Of a stretch of DNA of 64,000 bases, positions 32,958-44,489 are shown in pieces. Origin of the DNA: Acanthopleura granulata (taxonomy: Eukaryota; Mollusca; Polyplacophora; Chitonida; Chitonidae); contig JABBOT010000005.1 in the NCBI GenBank assembly GCA_016165875.1, positions 1,638,692 to 1,702,691 on the forward strand. The letters are read 5' to 3'. Numbering within the stretch: the stretch's first letter is position 1; every line of letters starts with the position of its first letter. The translations under genes were made by a program, and so were the position numbers. A model generated the notes under the pieces. It searched no databases, was not told the DNA's origin, and worked only from the letters and a program-made list of their open reading frames with translations.

Positions 32958-33575
32958 ATGTCGAAAGACAATAAGAAGAACAAAAATGCGATGGAGAGGA
33001 CAACAAAGCACAGAAATAAGGTCGATCGCGGATGGGGCCGGATAAGAGCGGGACGACCGAGTTTTTTTCGCCAAATAATGATCTTGCTGACATGAGAACG
33101 GAACAACAACAAATAATCAGAAGGCAAAAAGACGCAGAAGACAAACTGGGATCCACTAACGATAAGGTAACCAGGGCAGAACAGGCAATTCCCGATCTGG
33201 TGAGATATTCGTTGAATTTTGACACACGGTTTTGGGGTTTGAATAAGTTCGGGGGGGGGGGGGGCTGTAAGGCCATAGTACATAACTTTATTCGGAACAT
33301 AAAGTTTCTGATAACACCAACGTCGCAATTGCGCATTGAATTGCCGAATTGCGAAAAACCCAGATCATTTACCGGGAGGACAAACACCCTGTCTATTAGC
33401 ACTGCTCGCACGACGATGAAGAAGCAGCCCAGTATGACACAGAGGACCTGCCCCGGAAGTATTTTCAACAAAAGCGCCGCCTCGCCCCAAAGACGAAGAG
33501 CGCTTGGGAGAAAGGCCAAAAAGTTGTGTTTCGCGGTGGGAGGTTCTTTATAAATGGGAAGAAATTCATGGAATG
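32958..33575 (+). pseudogene. LINE ORF1 remnant (coiled-coil RNA-binding type)
   Basis: From ATG 32958 (MSKDNKKNKNAMERTTKHRN) the frame breaks near a T-run at about 33061-33067. It continues in another frame as a charged, heptad-rich region (ADMRTEQQQIIRRQKDAEDK). A G-homopolymer at about 33250-33264 interrupts it again. The end in the third frame reads QKVVFRGGRFFINGKKFME then stop, a typical ORF1 C-terminus of L1-like elements (RG.R.FING..). Confidence 0.65.
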
Positions 33576-34044
33576 AACAGTGAAATCAACGATATCAACC
33601 AGGTCAGCACTTCCATGGAAAAAAATTTGCCAGTCAATTTTTTTTTCCATTATATTTTTTAATCATTTTATTTTATTTTATTTATTTATTTTTAACCATT
33701 CGTGTAGTTTGCGATCGAGATCGCCGATTATACAGTCCTGCCTTGTGCCCTAGACTGTAGCGGGAAATACAGCATACATATGTGTTGTGCACCATTGCTG
33801 AGTGCGAACCCGGATGTAGTGGACAATTTCTTTCGTTTTGAATCAACCTGGATGGCCCTCTTATTATTTGACAGTTTGTGTTGCACCTGGTATGACCCAT
33901 TGTGTCATCAGCACCGCGTGACAACACGATGACACGGTCAGAATGACATAGGTATGACGTGTTGCGAGTGAGTACTTTAGGGAGCTATGGTGCTCTTTGT
34001 GTGACTTGGAGAAAATCGGGGATCAGACGTCGGGGAAAACGACA

Positions 34045-36945
34045 ACAGTAAAAAGTCGAACTTCTGGAAATTCAGTAATTTATCACTACAGAATAAAGAT
34101 AATTGAGAAAAAAAAATGACTCAACTTAGTAATTCTGTTAAATTAGGTTGCGCGAATTGGAATCGTTGCTTGACGTGGGACTGGGGTAAATTCAAAGTTA
34201 TGTCTCGCAGCATAAATACAGCAAAATCATGTATAATTAAGGGAATGCGTCAGAAAGAAGTAGAGTTTTTCAAATCATTGTCTGTTTTGCTAACTGAGCC
34301 AAGCACTCCTGTTCTTTGGTGCAGATTATGAATCTAAGAAAACAGAGCTGGAAAATGTATATGAAGGAAAAGCCACTGATTCCTGTGATAAGGTCACGCT
34401 GTCGTTGGCTGGAAAATGGCGAGAAAAGTTCCAAGTATTTCCACAATTTGAAAGGGACACATTCAATAAAAATACTGTAAATACGTTGTATATATCTGGT
34501 GGATCTACAGTAAGGGAGGAAAAGGAAATTCTGCGAGAACTTAAATCCTGTTATTCTCAGTTGGAGGAATCAAAAAGTAAACTCAATACGTCTCGTTGGT
34601 TGGCTGATTTATTTGTTAGCCATACTCCTAATCTCTCCGAAGGGAAAAAAACAGTTCATAGAAGTTCTACAAGAGTTCTTATAAGTGAAAGAGAGTGCCG
34701 AGATGCTTTGTTCAGTTTATCGGTAACAAGTCTCCTGGATGTGACGGATTGGCGAAGGAATTCTTGAAAAGCTTTTTGGGATAGTATCAAAAGCCTGTTC
34801 ATGGCTTCTGTTAAAAAATCATTAAACTCTGGAATCCTTACTTCTTCACAGGGAAGAGGTGTTGTCAAGCTTTTACAAAAGAAGACTCAAAATTGATCTT
34901 AAATTGGGGGTCAGTTACTCTGCTTAATATAGATCATAAAATTATCGCCAAGGAGCTTGTCATCCGAGTTAAACCATATTTGAATAACAATACATAATAC
35001 CCAAAATGGATTTTCGAAACACTAGTTTTACATTGGACTTAATGGAAAATCCAAGCTATTCAAACAATTGCCTAATGTTGCTCGATATAGAATAGGCTTT
35101 TGATTCCACGGAGTGGCCGTTTATGACTCATGCATTAGATAAATTTAACTTTGGGCCTCTGTTCAAAAGGTATATTCAGACATTGTATGAAGAGTCCTGA
35201 GGTTGTGTAGTTAATAAAATAACTCAACCCATTGGTTTAATCTGAAGAGAGGAACGCGGCAAGTTGAAAAGTGAAAGGTGCACATTACGCTGATGATTCC
35301 AGTTTGACTATCTTTGACATTAAATGTGTATTAAACACTTTAAAGGAATACAAAGCTGTCGCAATTTGTATGGGGACTTCATGTAAATTTACAAAATTCT
35401 AAACTGTTTCCGTTTGATGAAAACAATAACAATCATTTGACAATACCGGATATAGAGATGAATGTAAACAGCGTAGATATTTTAGGAATTATCGTGAGCA
35501 ATAGGAACATCCTAAATAATAATATCCCAACCACCATTGGCAAGGTGAATAAACGATTTCTTAAAATGTTCTAAACTCAACACTTTGGCTGGTCTCTTCT
35601 AGCGAAAAGCGAAGTTATCTCCTGACTGACATACCTGGTTTCAGTTTTACATTTTCCTAAGCCGATGATTAGAGAAATCAACAAAGAAGTTTTTCAGTCT
35701 ATTGCCAAGAAAACATAAAACATGCAATTCTGTGTCCTGCTGTAAATGAGGGTGGCATAAAATCTATTGACTTGGGGACCATCACGCAGCACTAAGGTTA
35801 AGTTGGATCTCTCGATGCTTTGGTGGTGAGGTCTCTCCAAGGAAACTAAGCGCGCCTGAAATAATAAAACATCTTGATGGACTAAACCTATCTACGTTAC
35901 AACTATGATACACCCATGCTAAAGACTAAAATACATACTTTTTACAAAGATATTCTCTCATTTTGCAAGAGAATCAACTGAGATACTGAATTTGATATGT
36001 ATAACGAAATTATTTGAAATAATGGAAACATTATCAAAGGTCAGAGGTCCCTGTTCATTAATGAAGGGCACAATGCTGGCATTAACTTGGCCAGGGACAT
36101 CTTCGACGAAAACGGAAGATTAATCTCTATGCCTGATTTGGAGAGAAATTTTTTGTTTCTTTGCGATCAAAATGATTACTACAATATAACAACAGCAGTT
36201 TCGGGATTTGTAGGCTGTACTGTTTTAATAAGAATTTCCCACAATTCGAACCTTAAACACTCCCAAAACATTTTTGATTATTGCTTTGATGAACCCTGTC
36301 TTTAAAAGTGCATTTTGGAGATTTACCAGATAAATGCATACTACACAGTGGAGTTTAACAATGATAAATAGAAAAACCGGGAGAAGACTATTGAACCCGC
36401 AAAAGTGTTAGATCTCCCACAGAGTCTGCCGGTTGAAACCAATTCAAGCAACTTCTAGGGTACGTTGCATTGCCTCCTCAGTGCCAACTCGAGCAGGTAG
36501 TGGCCACTGACGCATCGTTCCATTCGGCACTGGAGGAGACCATTGGCGCCAGTATAACCGCCGAGTATGACGTCGGTGGAGACGGTGGCGTGTATTGTAA
36601 CGTCTTAACTCATGCGACATGATGCGACTTCCGGAACATTGGACGTCACACAGCGTCCTCTGGTGGCGGTCAGATCGACGAATGTAATGCACCCCCAGGT
36701 TAAAATATTTCTATGTGTTGCAACCTGTAACATGTACCTACACGCGCCTGTAAAAACTAAAGACTCATCTGACAGTGAATTTTGTGGAAGAGAAGATGAC
36801 ATTGCTCACTATTATTTGCTCTGTCCACGTTTGGTTTCATTCTGGGAAGTTTTAAATCGTTTTCTTCGTCGGTGCATAGGTCTCGTTATATCCAACAAGC
36901 CTTCCTCTATTTTATACAGATTTTTTCCAAAACGCAAGCAATGCT
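34045..36945 (+). pseudogene. LINE ORF2 remnant (reverse transcriptase, C-terminal CCHC-like)
   Basis: Fragments in order: SNFWKFSNLSLQNKD (post-endonuclease block), WDWGKFKV, NKSPGCDGLAKEFLKSFWDS (RT motif, about 34725-34785), LDIE*AFDSTEW (palm motif A with a stop, about 35082-35112), RGTRQ followed by a deletion, HYADDSS (catalytic YADD box, about 35283-35300), VDILGIIVSN, ARDIFDENGRLISMPDLERN (about 36087-36150) and EFCGREDDIAHYYLLCPRL (about 36775-36835). At least a dozen stops or frameshifts are present, and an unrelated GC-rich stretch interrupts it at about 36435-36690. No intact product is possible. Confidence 0.75.
36435..36690. other. GC-rich insert within the LINE ORF2 remnant
   Basis: Between the LINE block ending '...ccaattcaagcaac' and the block resuming 'aaaatatttctatg' lie about 250 bp of distinctly GC-rich sequence. 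An 82-codon minus-strand frame (rich in R and H) runs through it without a recognised motif. It may be an insertion of another element. Confidence 0.4.
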
Positions 36946-37140
36946 AAAATAAAAAATTATATCTTGCTTTTACGCAATTTTTTTTGATATACAAATGCCA
37001 CATAACGAAAAAAATTTCCATATTAAATGAACTGGTAAACGATGTAAAACGATGCAACCACATTGTCAACAATTTCGTACAGTTACAGTTACAGTTAGTC
37101 GGTGCAAGAATTAAATAGTTTCTTCCTGTCTGCTCCAAAA

Positions 37141-38150
37141 CAAGGCATGTAATTGAATTATAGGCCTACAAATTTTAATATGTAACGTTTTCTGCAAATA
37201 TTGTCCTTGTCCCTTACTCATTATAACGGAGAATTCGAAGAGGTTGGGATACAGATGAGAAGATGATTTAAAGCATGACACTTGTATTGATGTTATCCAG
37301 ACGATTTCACTGACGTAAGTGCACCTCATAGCCCCGCGTCTTCTCGGCCAGCCAAAAACACGGCTATTGTAATGTCTTGCTGATTTAAAAACCCGCCCCC
37401 CCCCCCCCCCAAAATGGAACTGATCGGTTTAAAAGGGGTCTGGTTATTGCGTAGTGCAATTGCAGGATATAAAGTATACGATGGTCTTAAAACTGGAAAT
37501 AAGCATTCTAGGAGCATTAAATTGTGAAAGCAGGACACGCTTCTTTGAGCTGACAGAATAGGTGCCCTGGGTCAAATCTATACTAGAACAAAAAAGACAC
37601 TTTTTTTTTCAAAACTGGGCGCAGCAGATCAAAACTTGCTTTCACCAAGAATAGTCAATTTACAGTATACTAAAGATGCAAATGCAAGTGGAAAGCGAGG
37701 TAAACTGCCAAAGTTCAAAACAGGACCAAAATGTTGGAAGTGGGTGTCATTTAGGTATCTGACTACTTAAAAGAATTAAGCATTGGCAAATGATGTGTAT
37801 TTATTTTCACAAAACCACTGCTCGGAATAATAAACCGTTATACAGAAGTGTGTGGCTTGGAAGGGAGAGATTGATGATTTGCAGGTGTCAGAAATATTCA
37901 GCCTATTGAGGAGGATCATTTGGGGATCATAGGTAGGATAGGCTATACGAACAAGTCTAATAATGGATGCAGCATCTGTGTATTTCATCGCTCCCCCTCC
38001 TCCCCCAAAATAATAATAGTAAGACATAGGAAGATAATATGAAATTCCATGAGTTTTTAATGACCAAATCTTAACTTTAAAGTAAGACTTTATCTTACAT
38101 TTACTTTTAAAAGTATCCAATTTTTAAATCATGATAAATCGTCATATTTC
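37141..38150. other. Intergenic, nothing recognised
   Basis: Includes a C-homopolymer (about 37387-37400), T-runs and short purine tracts. No exon, RNA gene or repeat family was recognised. Confidence 0.45.
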
Positions 38151-38152
38151 AC

Positions 38153-38375
38153 AATGACCCAGGAGCCTCTCGCCAATGTGAATTCTGTGAGTTCACGTCC
38201 AGCTCTGGCCGACGTAGACCTACTTCCTCTGCAGCCAGTAGTAATGAAGTTTGCCTGCAGCCTCGGGATGACCGTGGGTTTCCTGTGGACTATGTCCGGT
38301 TTCTTTCCACAGTTATTTAATGCTGGCCTTCGTCTGTAAGCGAAATATTCCTGAGTAGGCTGTATAATACCTTTC
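38153..38375 (+). mobile_element. SINE (family A), near full length
   Basis: Reads 'atgacccaggagcctctcgccaatgtg', 'gtgagttcacgtccagctctggc', 'gcagcctcgggatgaccgtgggtttcc', 'tttccacagttatttaatgctggccttcgtctgtaagcgaaatattcctgagta'. Same order as the forward copy in PEX11 intron 1. It shares the substitution 'cagttatttaatgctggcc' with the copies at 39.5 and 40.8 kb, so these three form a local subfamily. Confidence 0.85.
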
Positions 38376-38696
38376 AAATGATAAATATTCTTTTTTAAGA
38401 TATTTTCTCATTAAATTGTAATACCTTAAATTTAATCCAATTTTTTATGACCTTCTCAATTTTCTGTCAAATGTTTGCCCTATTTATGTCCTGCGTTCAT
38501 ATTACATTTTAAAACTATTTCGAAATGACTATGTTTATCCGAAAGAAAAGAAAAAAAGGAAACAGCAGTAGAAATGTACTTTACTTTGCTTCAGCCATGA
38601 ACACTCAAAGTTGTCCTCTTTCTACGCGATTCAAACAGCAATTCTGGACAAATTTCTTGCCTTTTCCCAGCTAAATAAACCCGTAACTACTCGTTA

Positions 38697-38945
38697 CTAC
38701 TTGTAATTTTTCTTCTCACTGAAAACCCTTACAACTCTGTGCTTTGTCAACCTTGCAATATTGTAAATGCTACACTGCTGATTTATCAGCAGGAGAAACC
38801 CGAGGACAACAATAGCGCCATCTGTGATGTCACTTCCACATAGCTTAACTTTGTTTTTACCATTGTCTTTTTTAGATGAGTGATATTTTACACCGAATGC
38901 TACCAAGGCTAAGGAATAGAAGGTAAGACACGACCCCAGTGTCAT
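38697..38945 (-). CDS. Small two-hydrophobic-segment ORF, unrecognised
   Basis: An 82-codon minus-strand frame from ATG 38945. It has a hydrophobic N-terminal stretch (SCLTFYSLALVAFGV), a basic middle (SSKKDNGKNKVKL), a second hydrophobic stretch (GAIVVLGFLLLINQQC) and a basic tail (KHRVVRVFSEKKNYK). This is the layout of a small hairpin membrane protein. There are no introns and no recognised family, and the surroundings are transposon-rich, so it may be chance. Confidence 0.2.
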   Translation of the reverse strand: MTLGSCLTFYSLALVAFGVKYHSSKKDNGKNKVKLCGSDITDGAIVVLGFLLLINQQCSIYNIARLTKHRVVRVFSEKKNYK

Positions 38946-39245
38946 ATATAATGACCCAGTCTGTTGTTAGAACCAAAGTAACGTGTATATTTTGTGTAGC
39001 CAGGTAACGGAAATTCGGCCATGAATAATGTGACAACGATCAATCGACCGAATAACGTTAATAATTTGTTTTGAAGGGTTAGTGCCATGAATCAAATTTC
39101 TCACGATTTAATAAAAAAAGAAGAAATTATATGCTCCTCGCAGATTTAGAATTTTCAAGGAATTTTCTGGAGGTTTAATTTTTGTCCAAAAGTGTCCTCA
39201 GAGTTCATGAATAGAAAAGTTTGAGTGAGCCCGAATTTAGCGAGT

Positions 39246-39359
39246 GGGTCTTAGAGCCTGCAACAAACATTCTTTTTAATGTTTGCCTGACCGAATCACA
39301 GACATCTTCGACAGATTGTATCATGGAACAAAAGAGTACCTGTCAAAAAATGATCTGAG
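39246..39359 (+). repeat. Left arm of a 114-bp inverted repeat
   Basis: Starts gggtcttagagcctgcaaca and ends tgatctgag. It matches the reverse complement of 40340-40453 with two mismatches in 114 positions (tttgcctg/ttttcctg and caaaaaatg/caaataatg). The arms are 980 bp apart. Confidence 0.95.
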
Positions 39360-39483
39360 TCGCATTTCATGACTTAGTTACGTTGTGGTGTACAATGGCA
39401 GTGCTGCAATGGGGCTTACTTACCCAAATAGTAGAAAACCTTTCAGGGATACTGAAACAGGTCGTGGCCGTACACACTAAAAT

Positions 39484-39632
39484 TGAAGCAATAAAGTTTG
39501 CCTGCAGCCTCCGGATGACCGTGGGTTTCCAGTGGACTATGCTGTGTTTCTTTCCACAATTATTTAATGCTGGCCTTCGCCGGTAAGTGAAATATTCCTG
39601 AGTACACTGTATAATACCTTTCAAATAATAAA
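39484..39632 (+). mobile_element. SINE (family A), 3' part
   Basis: Starts at 'gaagcaataaagtttgcctgcagcctccggatgaccgtggg' and runs through 'cacaattatttaatgctggccttcgccggtaagtgaaatattcctgagtacactg' to 'aataataaatattctg'. Nearly identical to the 3' half of the copy at 38.2 kb, and inverted relative to that at 40.8 kb. Confidence 0.85.
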
Positions 39633-40298
39633 TATTCTGCTTTAAGATATTTTGTTATTAAATTGTAATATCTTTAATTTAATCCAACGGGTTTATTTTT
39701 AAATATTCATTTTCTACTTCATTTTACTGCTCCGAAGGACACTTAACTAACGTACGTACCATAATCGCATATGCAACCCGATTCAAACCTAAAAGTTTGT
39801 CTCCGCACCGTTCATTTTAGCTCTGGTGTCCCTACAACTGCACTTCGTGTGAAGCAGAAACACTAGGAAAGCCTGCTCCCAAGTCGTACTTTTCCCGCAA
39901 GTTCCGTGTGATACCTTGATGATTTTAAAGTTGGTACATACAGTATTGGAAACGGAAGTTGATGTGTGCAAGTGACTACATGGTGGCCGTTGCCCTTTTT
40001 CAGGTGAGCGAGAGGGAGATATTTCGTTCAAAGCGAGTCAGCAGCGATGTCGGGGAAATATGATTAGGGAGCGGGCTTCCCTGGTTTTTCTGCTTCACGT
40101 GGAGTGCAACTGTGGGTGAATTGAACGGTGCGGGGAGGAACTTCTAGATTTGAATGGAGTAGTATTTGCGACGATGGTACGAACGTTAGTTCAGAAACGT
40201 TCGGAGCAATTGCGGCTAGTGCAGACACCAGTAAGCATATCAGAATACCTCGGCCTCACCCACCCCAATCCCCTCCCTCCTCCATGCTATCTACGTCA

Positions 40299-40514
40299 CT
40301 TGTGTATGTATGCTTGGTTTTTATGTTGTACCTTTTTTTCTCAGATCATTATTTGACAGGTACTCTTTTGTTCCATGATACAATCTGTCGAAGATGTCTG
40401 TGATTCGGTCAGGAAAACATTAAAAAGAATGTTTGTTGCAGGCTCTAAGACCCGTTAGAGCGTTATATGACTGAAAAAAAGGTACGACATAAAAACCAAG
40501 CATACATACACAAG
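40299..40514. repeat. 41-bp inverted repeat enclosing the right arm of the 114-bp repeat
   Basis: The left arm 40299-40339 begins cttgtgtatgtatgcttggt. The right arm 40474-40514 is its reverse complement with one mismatch in 41 (ttgtacc/tcgtacc). The 134-bp interior consists of the inverted copy of 39246-39359 plus 'gttagagcgttatatgactg'. The last part, with the start of the right arm, is an inverted match to the SINE-B start at about 40852-40879 (gtcgtaccattttttcagtc). Confidence 0.92.
40340..40453 (-). repeat. Right arm of the 114-bp inverted repeat
   Basis: Reverse-complement copy of 39246-39359 (112/114). It lies exactly between the arms of the 41-bp inverted repeat at 40299-40514. Confidence 0.95.
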
Positions 40515-40739
40515 CTTTCTGTACATGCAAGACTCATACCTCTTAGCAGACTCGGACGTAGCGACTGGAAGAAAAGATTCAAAACACATGGCCACCTTCC
40601 ACTACTGCAAAGCAGGCTAGGGTCTTAGTTTTTAACCACCATTTTTTGGTGTTATTTTGTGCTTCTTTTGTGCTTGTGTGCAACATCTACACATCAAATT
40701 TACGTTTGAATTCAATTTAATAACAAAATATGTTAAAAC

Positions 40740-40850
40740 AGATTATTTATTATTTGAAAGGTATTATACAGCGTACTCAGGAATATTTCACTTACCGGCG
40801 AAGGCCAGCATTAAATAATTGTGGAAAGAAACAGGCTGCAGGCCTCCGGT
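40740..40850 (-). mobile_element. SINE (family A), 3' fragment in reverse
   Basis: The plus strand reads 'ttatttgaaaggtattatacagcgtactcaggaatatttcacttaccggcgaaggccagcattaaataattgtggaaagaaacag'. This is the reverse complement of the copy ending at 39632. It abuts a family B SINE at about 40852. Confidence 0.85.
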
Positions 40851-40851
40851 C

Positions 40852-41160
40852 GTACCATTTTTTCAGTCATATAACGACGAAGAGTCCTTAGAATGTATAT
40901 ATAGTGTGTCCTCTTGTCGCTGGGCGAGTTCATGCCGACAAAGTGATGCCACCATTGCAACACCGTGCCGCGGACATTAGACATGACAACCCACCCATTT
41001 ACATTATACTGACACCGGGCCGACCAGTTCTGATTAATTGCTCGAACCGCTGATTGCTGAATGCATAGCGAGGCAGCAACAGATATCATTTTGAAAGTCT
41101 TTGGTATGATCTCCCGACATTGAGGTGGACGCACTAACCATCAGTCCACGGAGGCGGGTC
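40852..41160 (-). mobile_element. tRNA-derived SINE (family B), near full length
   Basis: The plus strand reads 'gtcgtaccattttttcagtc', 'atataacgacgaagagtcctta', 'gcgagttcatgccgacaaagtgatgccaccattgcaacaccgtgcc', 'acattatactgacaccgggccgaccag', 'gcgaggcagcaac' and 'gtctttggtatgatctcccg', ending with 'accatcagtccacggaggcggg'. The tRNA-like head is at the right end, so the element is on the minus strand. This family is distinct from A and is, from memory, common in mollusc DNA. Confidence 0.78.
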
Positions 41161-41224
41161 GGGATGCTTGTGCATTGCCCGGCTGTCTAGAATGTCTTGG
41201 GGCCCTAGAATTTATTGATGACCG

Positions 41225-41365
41225 CTTGTCTCTGATCGGTATGGTGTGAACTTCACACGTGGGTAATGTCCTCAATGTCTTGCCTGTTCTTTACCCTGCG
41301 CATTTCGGTTTCCTCCACCGTTTGAGTGAAAAATTCTTGGGTGTGGCGTTCAAACCGGTATGTAA
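41225..41365 (+). mobile_element. SINE fragment (family A-like core)
   Basis: Contains 'ttcggtttcctccaccgtttgagtgaaaaattcttgggtgtggcgttc', a diverged version of the tttcctcca...gtgaaatattcttgagta core. The head is not clear. Confidence 0.5.
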
Positions 41366-41369
41366 ATTA

Positions 41370-42600
41370 GATATACACGCCAGTCGGCGCTTTCTATGAA
41401 AGCGTCTCAATACTTAAAACGTTGTCCTTTGACTAAAAGAAAAAACAACACAATGCAAAATGTTTCATTCATCGATAAAAGCACCTCACATAAAGTTTTG
41501 AAAAGCATGCCCTTTCATGTTTGTGATGACGCATAAAGGCCATATCGCACATCAAAGTAATCAAAATCGGCCTCTTTGAGATAATCGACAGCAGTGCTAT
41601 GTTATCAATTTTAGCCACTCAAGCGAGAGATATTTCTATAACCCGAAAGCAAAGCTGTGTGTGCCCATACCACGTGAACACTATTTTGCCTTTTAGCCAA
41701 ATGAACGTGCGCGAGGAGTGACGCGACATTGTGTTTCCGGTCCCTCTAAGCTGCCGGATCCCACGGCCTCACATAGATATAAAAACGCTACAAGGTTTCC
41801 TTACTATTTAACTAAGAAAACCGTCCTAAAACTGTATTCCCTAATTTTTGTTGGCCCAAATGACACATACTGTCAAATAATTAGATGTCTGACCTGCAAC
41901 ATATCCAAATATCATCAGGGGTTGATCACCATTTTCTCCAAATATATGAGCTGAAATGCAGGTGCTAGCGTCCTATCGCCATAGAAACAGAGTGTAGGGG
42001 TACTTGTTCATTGGATAATATATTTCTCTGTTTAATTGTAGGTACAAGTAATGGGCTTTTTTCAACCATTATTTGTCATAGTTTATACCTGCAAAATTAC
42101 CTGGCAGTACTTCAACATACATCAGCGATATAACCAATACCTACCCGCCCCCACTGTTTTCTGTGCGTCTGAATCTTGGATACAAAATCGAATTAGTATT
42201 TTTATACATAGAAGAGTTGACCAGTAGACGGTTACGGCTCCCAAATTGTCTCTAGCCAGTCAGGAAGCGCAATAAAAATACCTCAGTCAGGGCAGACATC
42301 GTGTCCGATAAACAACTTGACAGCCCATGTTACAGCATTGGGATTAATAAATCAGAAGGCAGAAAATCGCTCATGCATGTATCTGCAAAAACCCTGTCAA
42401 TATATTAAAGCATGTTGACATGTTGTTGGATTGTCGAAAATTTTCTGAAAATTTACATATCAAATTCTTGCCCATCTTATTGTAAATATTAATGGGTTTA
42501 ATTATATCCTCAAAGCGAAAACCGCCTGTTTTATCTCATCAGTGTCGGGAGATCACTTGTCCGCTGAACGGGTGTTTACCTGATTAGTCGGAATCCAGAG
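41370..42600. other. Intergenic, nothing recognised
   Basis: No motif, exon chain or repeat family was recognised. The longest open frame is 78 codons (41718-41954) and lacks features of a gene. Confidence 0.45.
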
Positions 42601-42619
42601 TAGGTTAATGTATGTATGT

Positions 42620-42915
42620 ATGTTTAGGTTTAACGTCGCACCCAACAATGTTTCGGTCAAATGAAGACGAGGAGTACTTAAGATGTATATATACTGGGCC
42701 TTCTTCGAGTCTACTGGAACATCATGCCGAAGACACCAGACATGACACCCCACCCAATCTTGTTTCTAGTTCTAACTTCTTAGTGCTGAGAGTCAAGCGA
42801 GGCAGAAACAAGTACCATTTTTAAAGTTTTTATTTCTATAAGCCGACCCAGATTGATCCCGGATCTAGCAAACCCGAGGCGGACGCTCTGACCACCAATC
42901 CTCCGAGGAGGTCCA
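42620..42915 (-). mobile_element. tRNA-derived SINE (family B), second copy
   Basis: The plus strand reads 'gtatgtttaggtttaacgtcgc', 'tttcggtcaaatgaagacgaggagtactta', 'gacatgacaccccacccaatc', 'gcgaggcagaaacaagtaccatttttaaagt' and 'ggatctagcaaacccgaggcggacgctctgaccaccaatcctccgaggaggtcc'. The right end carries the reversed tRNA-like head (box B 'gatcccggatc' side), so the element is on the minus strand. Confidence 0.8.
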
Positions 42916-42919
42916 GAAA

Positions 42920-44485
42920 CCAGAGCGTTCATTCCCTTGAGTAGCATTTGTCTTAGATCCGAAATAAGACAGGAGTCAAGTGTGGAAAGAGTCATTAAAT
43001 CAATTTGGTGCATCAATCATGCGATTTATACCAATTAGTGTAAATGTGAATGTGTGAGATTAACAGAGCAAGGTTTAAAAGGGGAATAAGCTGAAAGTGC
43101 ATCCTTGTAATTATGACCTGTGCATAGTTTAAAGTTATATGTACACGACTTTACTACATGCTGTGAACTGACACCATATATTTTGATTATCTATACTATA
43201 ACAAACTGAGTGTGTGTGAGTGTGTCAGCCAAAATTGAAGCTTCAATGTGGAGGGTTAATAAAAATTATAGCCCTTGTTTCAAGTGGGAAGAGGGAGCAA
43301 ATAATGAGTATTACTGTTACAAGTCATAAAAGCTGCTCTATTTTCGTTATCTTAGCGCAAAACTTTCACTTCATTTCTGTTTTGTGAAAACATCAAATAA
43401 TTTGTCCGTCAGGATGGTTTTGCAAAAGCAACCATATTCAAGGTTATGGTCAATGGGTATGACCTATCCAGATTATAACTACTCTCTTCAAAGCTCTCAC
43501 GGCGCTATTTTGCAAATATGCACAAAAAAAGAGAAAAAACCGACAGGCCGACTGTTTGGGAACAAAGTCGCAGGCCGAGTTCTGAAACAGTCGGCCTAGC
43601 CGTTTTTCTTGCACATGTCTATGGTATTTCCGCAAAAATATCAAATTTTTTTTATTTCCTTACAAACACCTCTGAAATTTAGGGGAAAAAAGGGTTAACA
43701 TATAGATATTTTTACCTGGTTATTTGGTCAAATAATGGAGCTATAACCCCTCAGCTTTGTCATTTTGTACCAGTCCAGCGTTTTCCTAATGTGTCACACC
43801 ATTGTAACTACAAGTGGGGCCACAGGCGATCACAAAAAAGATCAGATTTTATGAAATCTTACCTGAAAGCATGAAACTTTATCACTTTTCTCTCAACCTC
43901 CTACCCTGGATACGTCCGAAGAGGTCACGTAATAGTGATTTTTTTGTCTATGAACTTTGATATTAAACTTGATATGTTGTGACACAAGATATGTCTGAAA
44001 ATTATGTTCAACTTTAGGACGAGTCTAAGTGTCGGTTATTACCTGCAAGGGAGTCTTGCAGGCTTCGTTCGTTTTGGGCTAGACCCTGGTCTATGCTTTC
44101 TGGGTTAAACATTTTACCCATGTGATAGAATGGTGTTTTAAAGGCAGGCAAAACGTGAAACTCTTTACTATTAATCAAATAAAGTCAGTTTAATGTTAAA
44201 TTCTACTCCTGAATATTAATTTGTGTGGCTGTCATTCGTTAGAAATCACTAAAAATCTATTGTGACATTAACATTTGTTCGCACTGAGAAAAAAGGCTAT
44301 GGTGCCTCCTCTACGTCACCGACTTCCCAAGGGGCCTATGTAAAAAGCGTTTTGATTGACTAATGGTGACACGGCATCAAACAATGACTGCGTCGAAATG
44401 GAAGCCGTTTTTCTGTATAACGCATAAGTTTAAACGTGTTTTTCTAGGAACAGACATGACAGAAAAATTTCAATTTTATTTTATT
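42920..44485. other. Intergenic, with one short perfect hairpin
   Basis: A 13-bp perfect inverted repeat, aggccgactgttt (43545-43557) and aaacagtcggcct (43585-43597), encloses a 27-nt loop. Nothing else was recognised. Confidence 0.45.
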
Positions 44486-44489
44486 AATG

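Larger units (their letters stand above)
32640..37140 (+). mobile_element. Decayed two-ORF non-LTR retrotransposon (L1/Tx1-like LINE)
   Basis: In order on the plus strand: a GC-richer 5' region (about 32640-32950), a broken ORF1 (about 32958-33575), a spacer, and a broken ORF2 (about 34045-36945) with reverse transcriptase and a C-terminal zinc-knuckle-like block, then a 3' flank. Multiple frameshifts, stops and deletions show it is inactive; most of the endonuclease region is missing or unrecognisable. Exact ends and target-site duplications were not found. It starts about 180 bp after AFG2B and has the same orientation. Confidence 0.8.

Noticed and set aside
34045..36945. An active LINE ORF2
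   Set aside because: Stops in the palm motif, deletion after RGTRQ, loss of most of the endonuclease, and a foreign insert at 36.4 kb.
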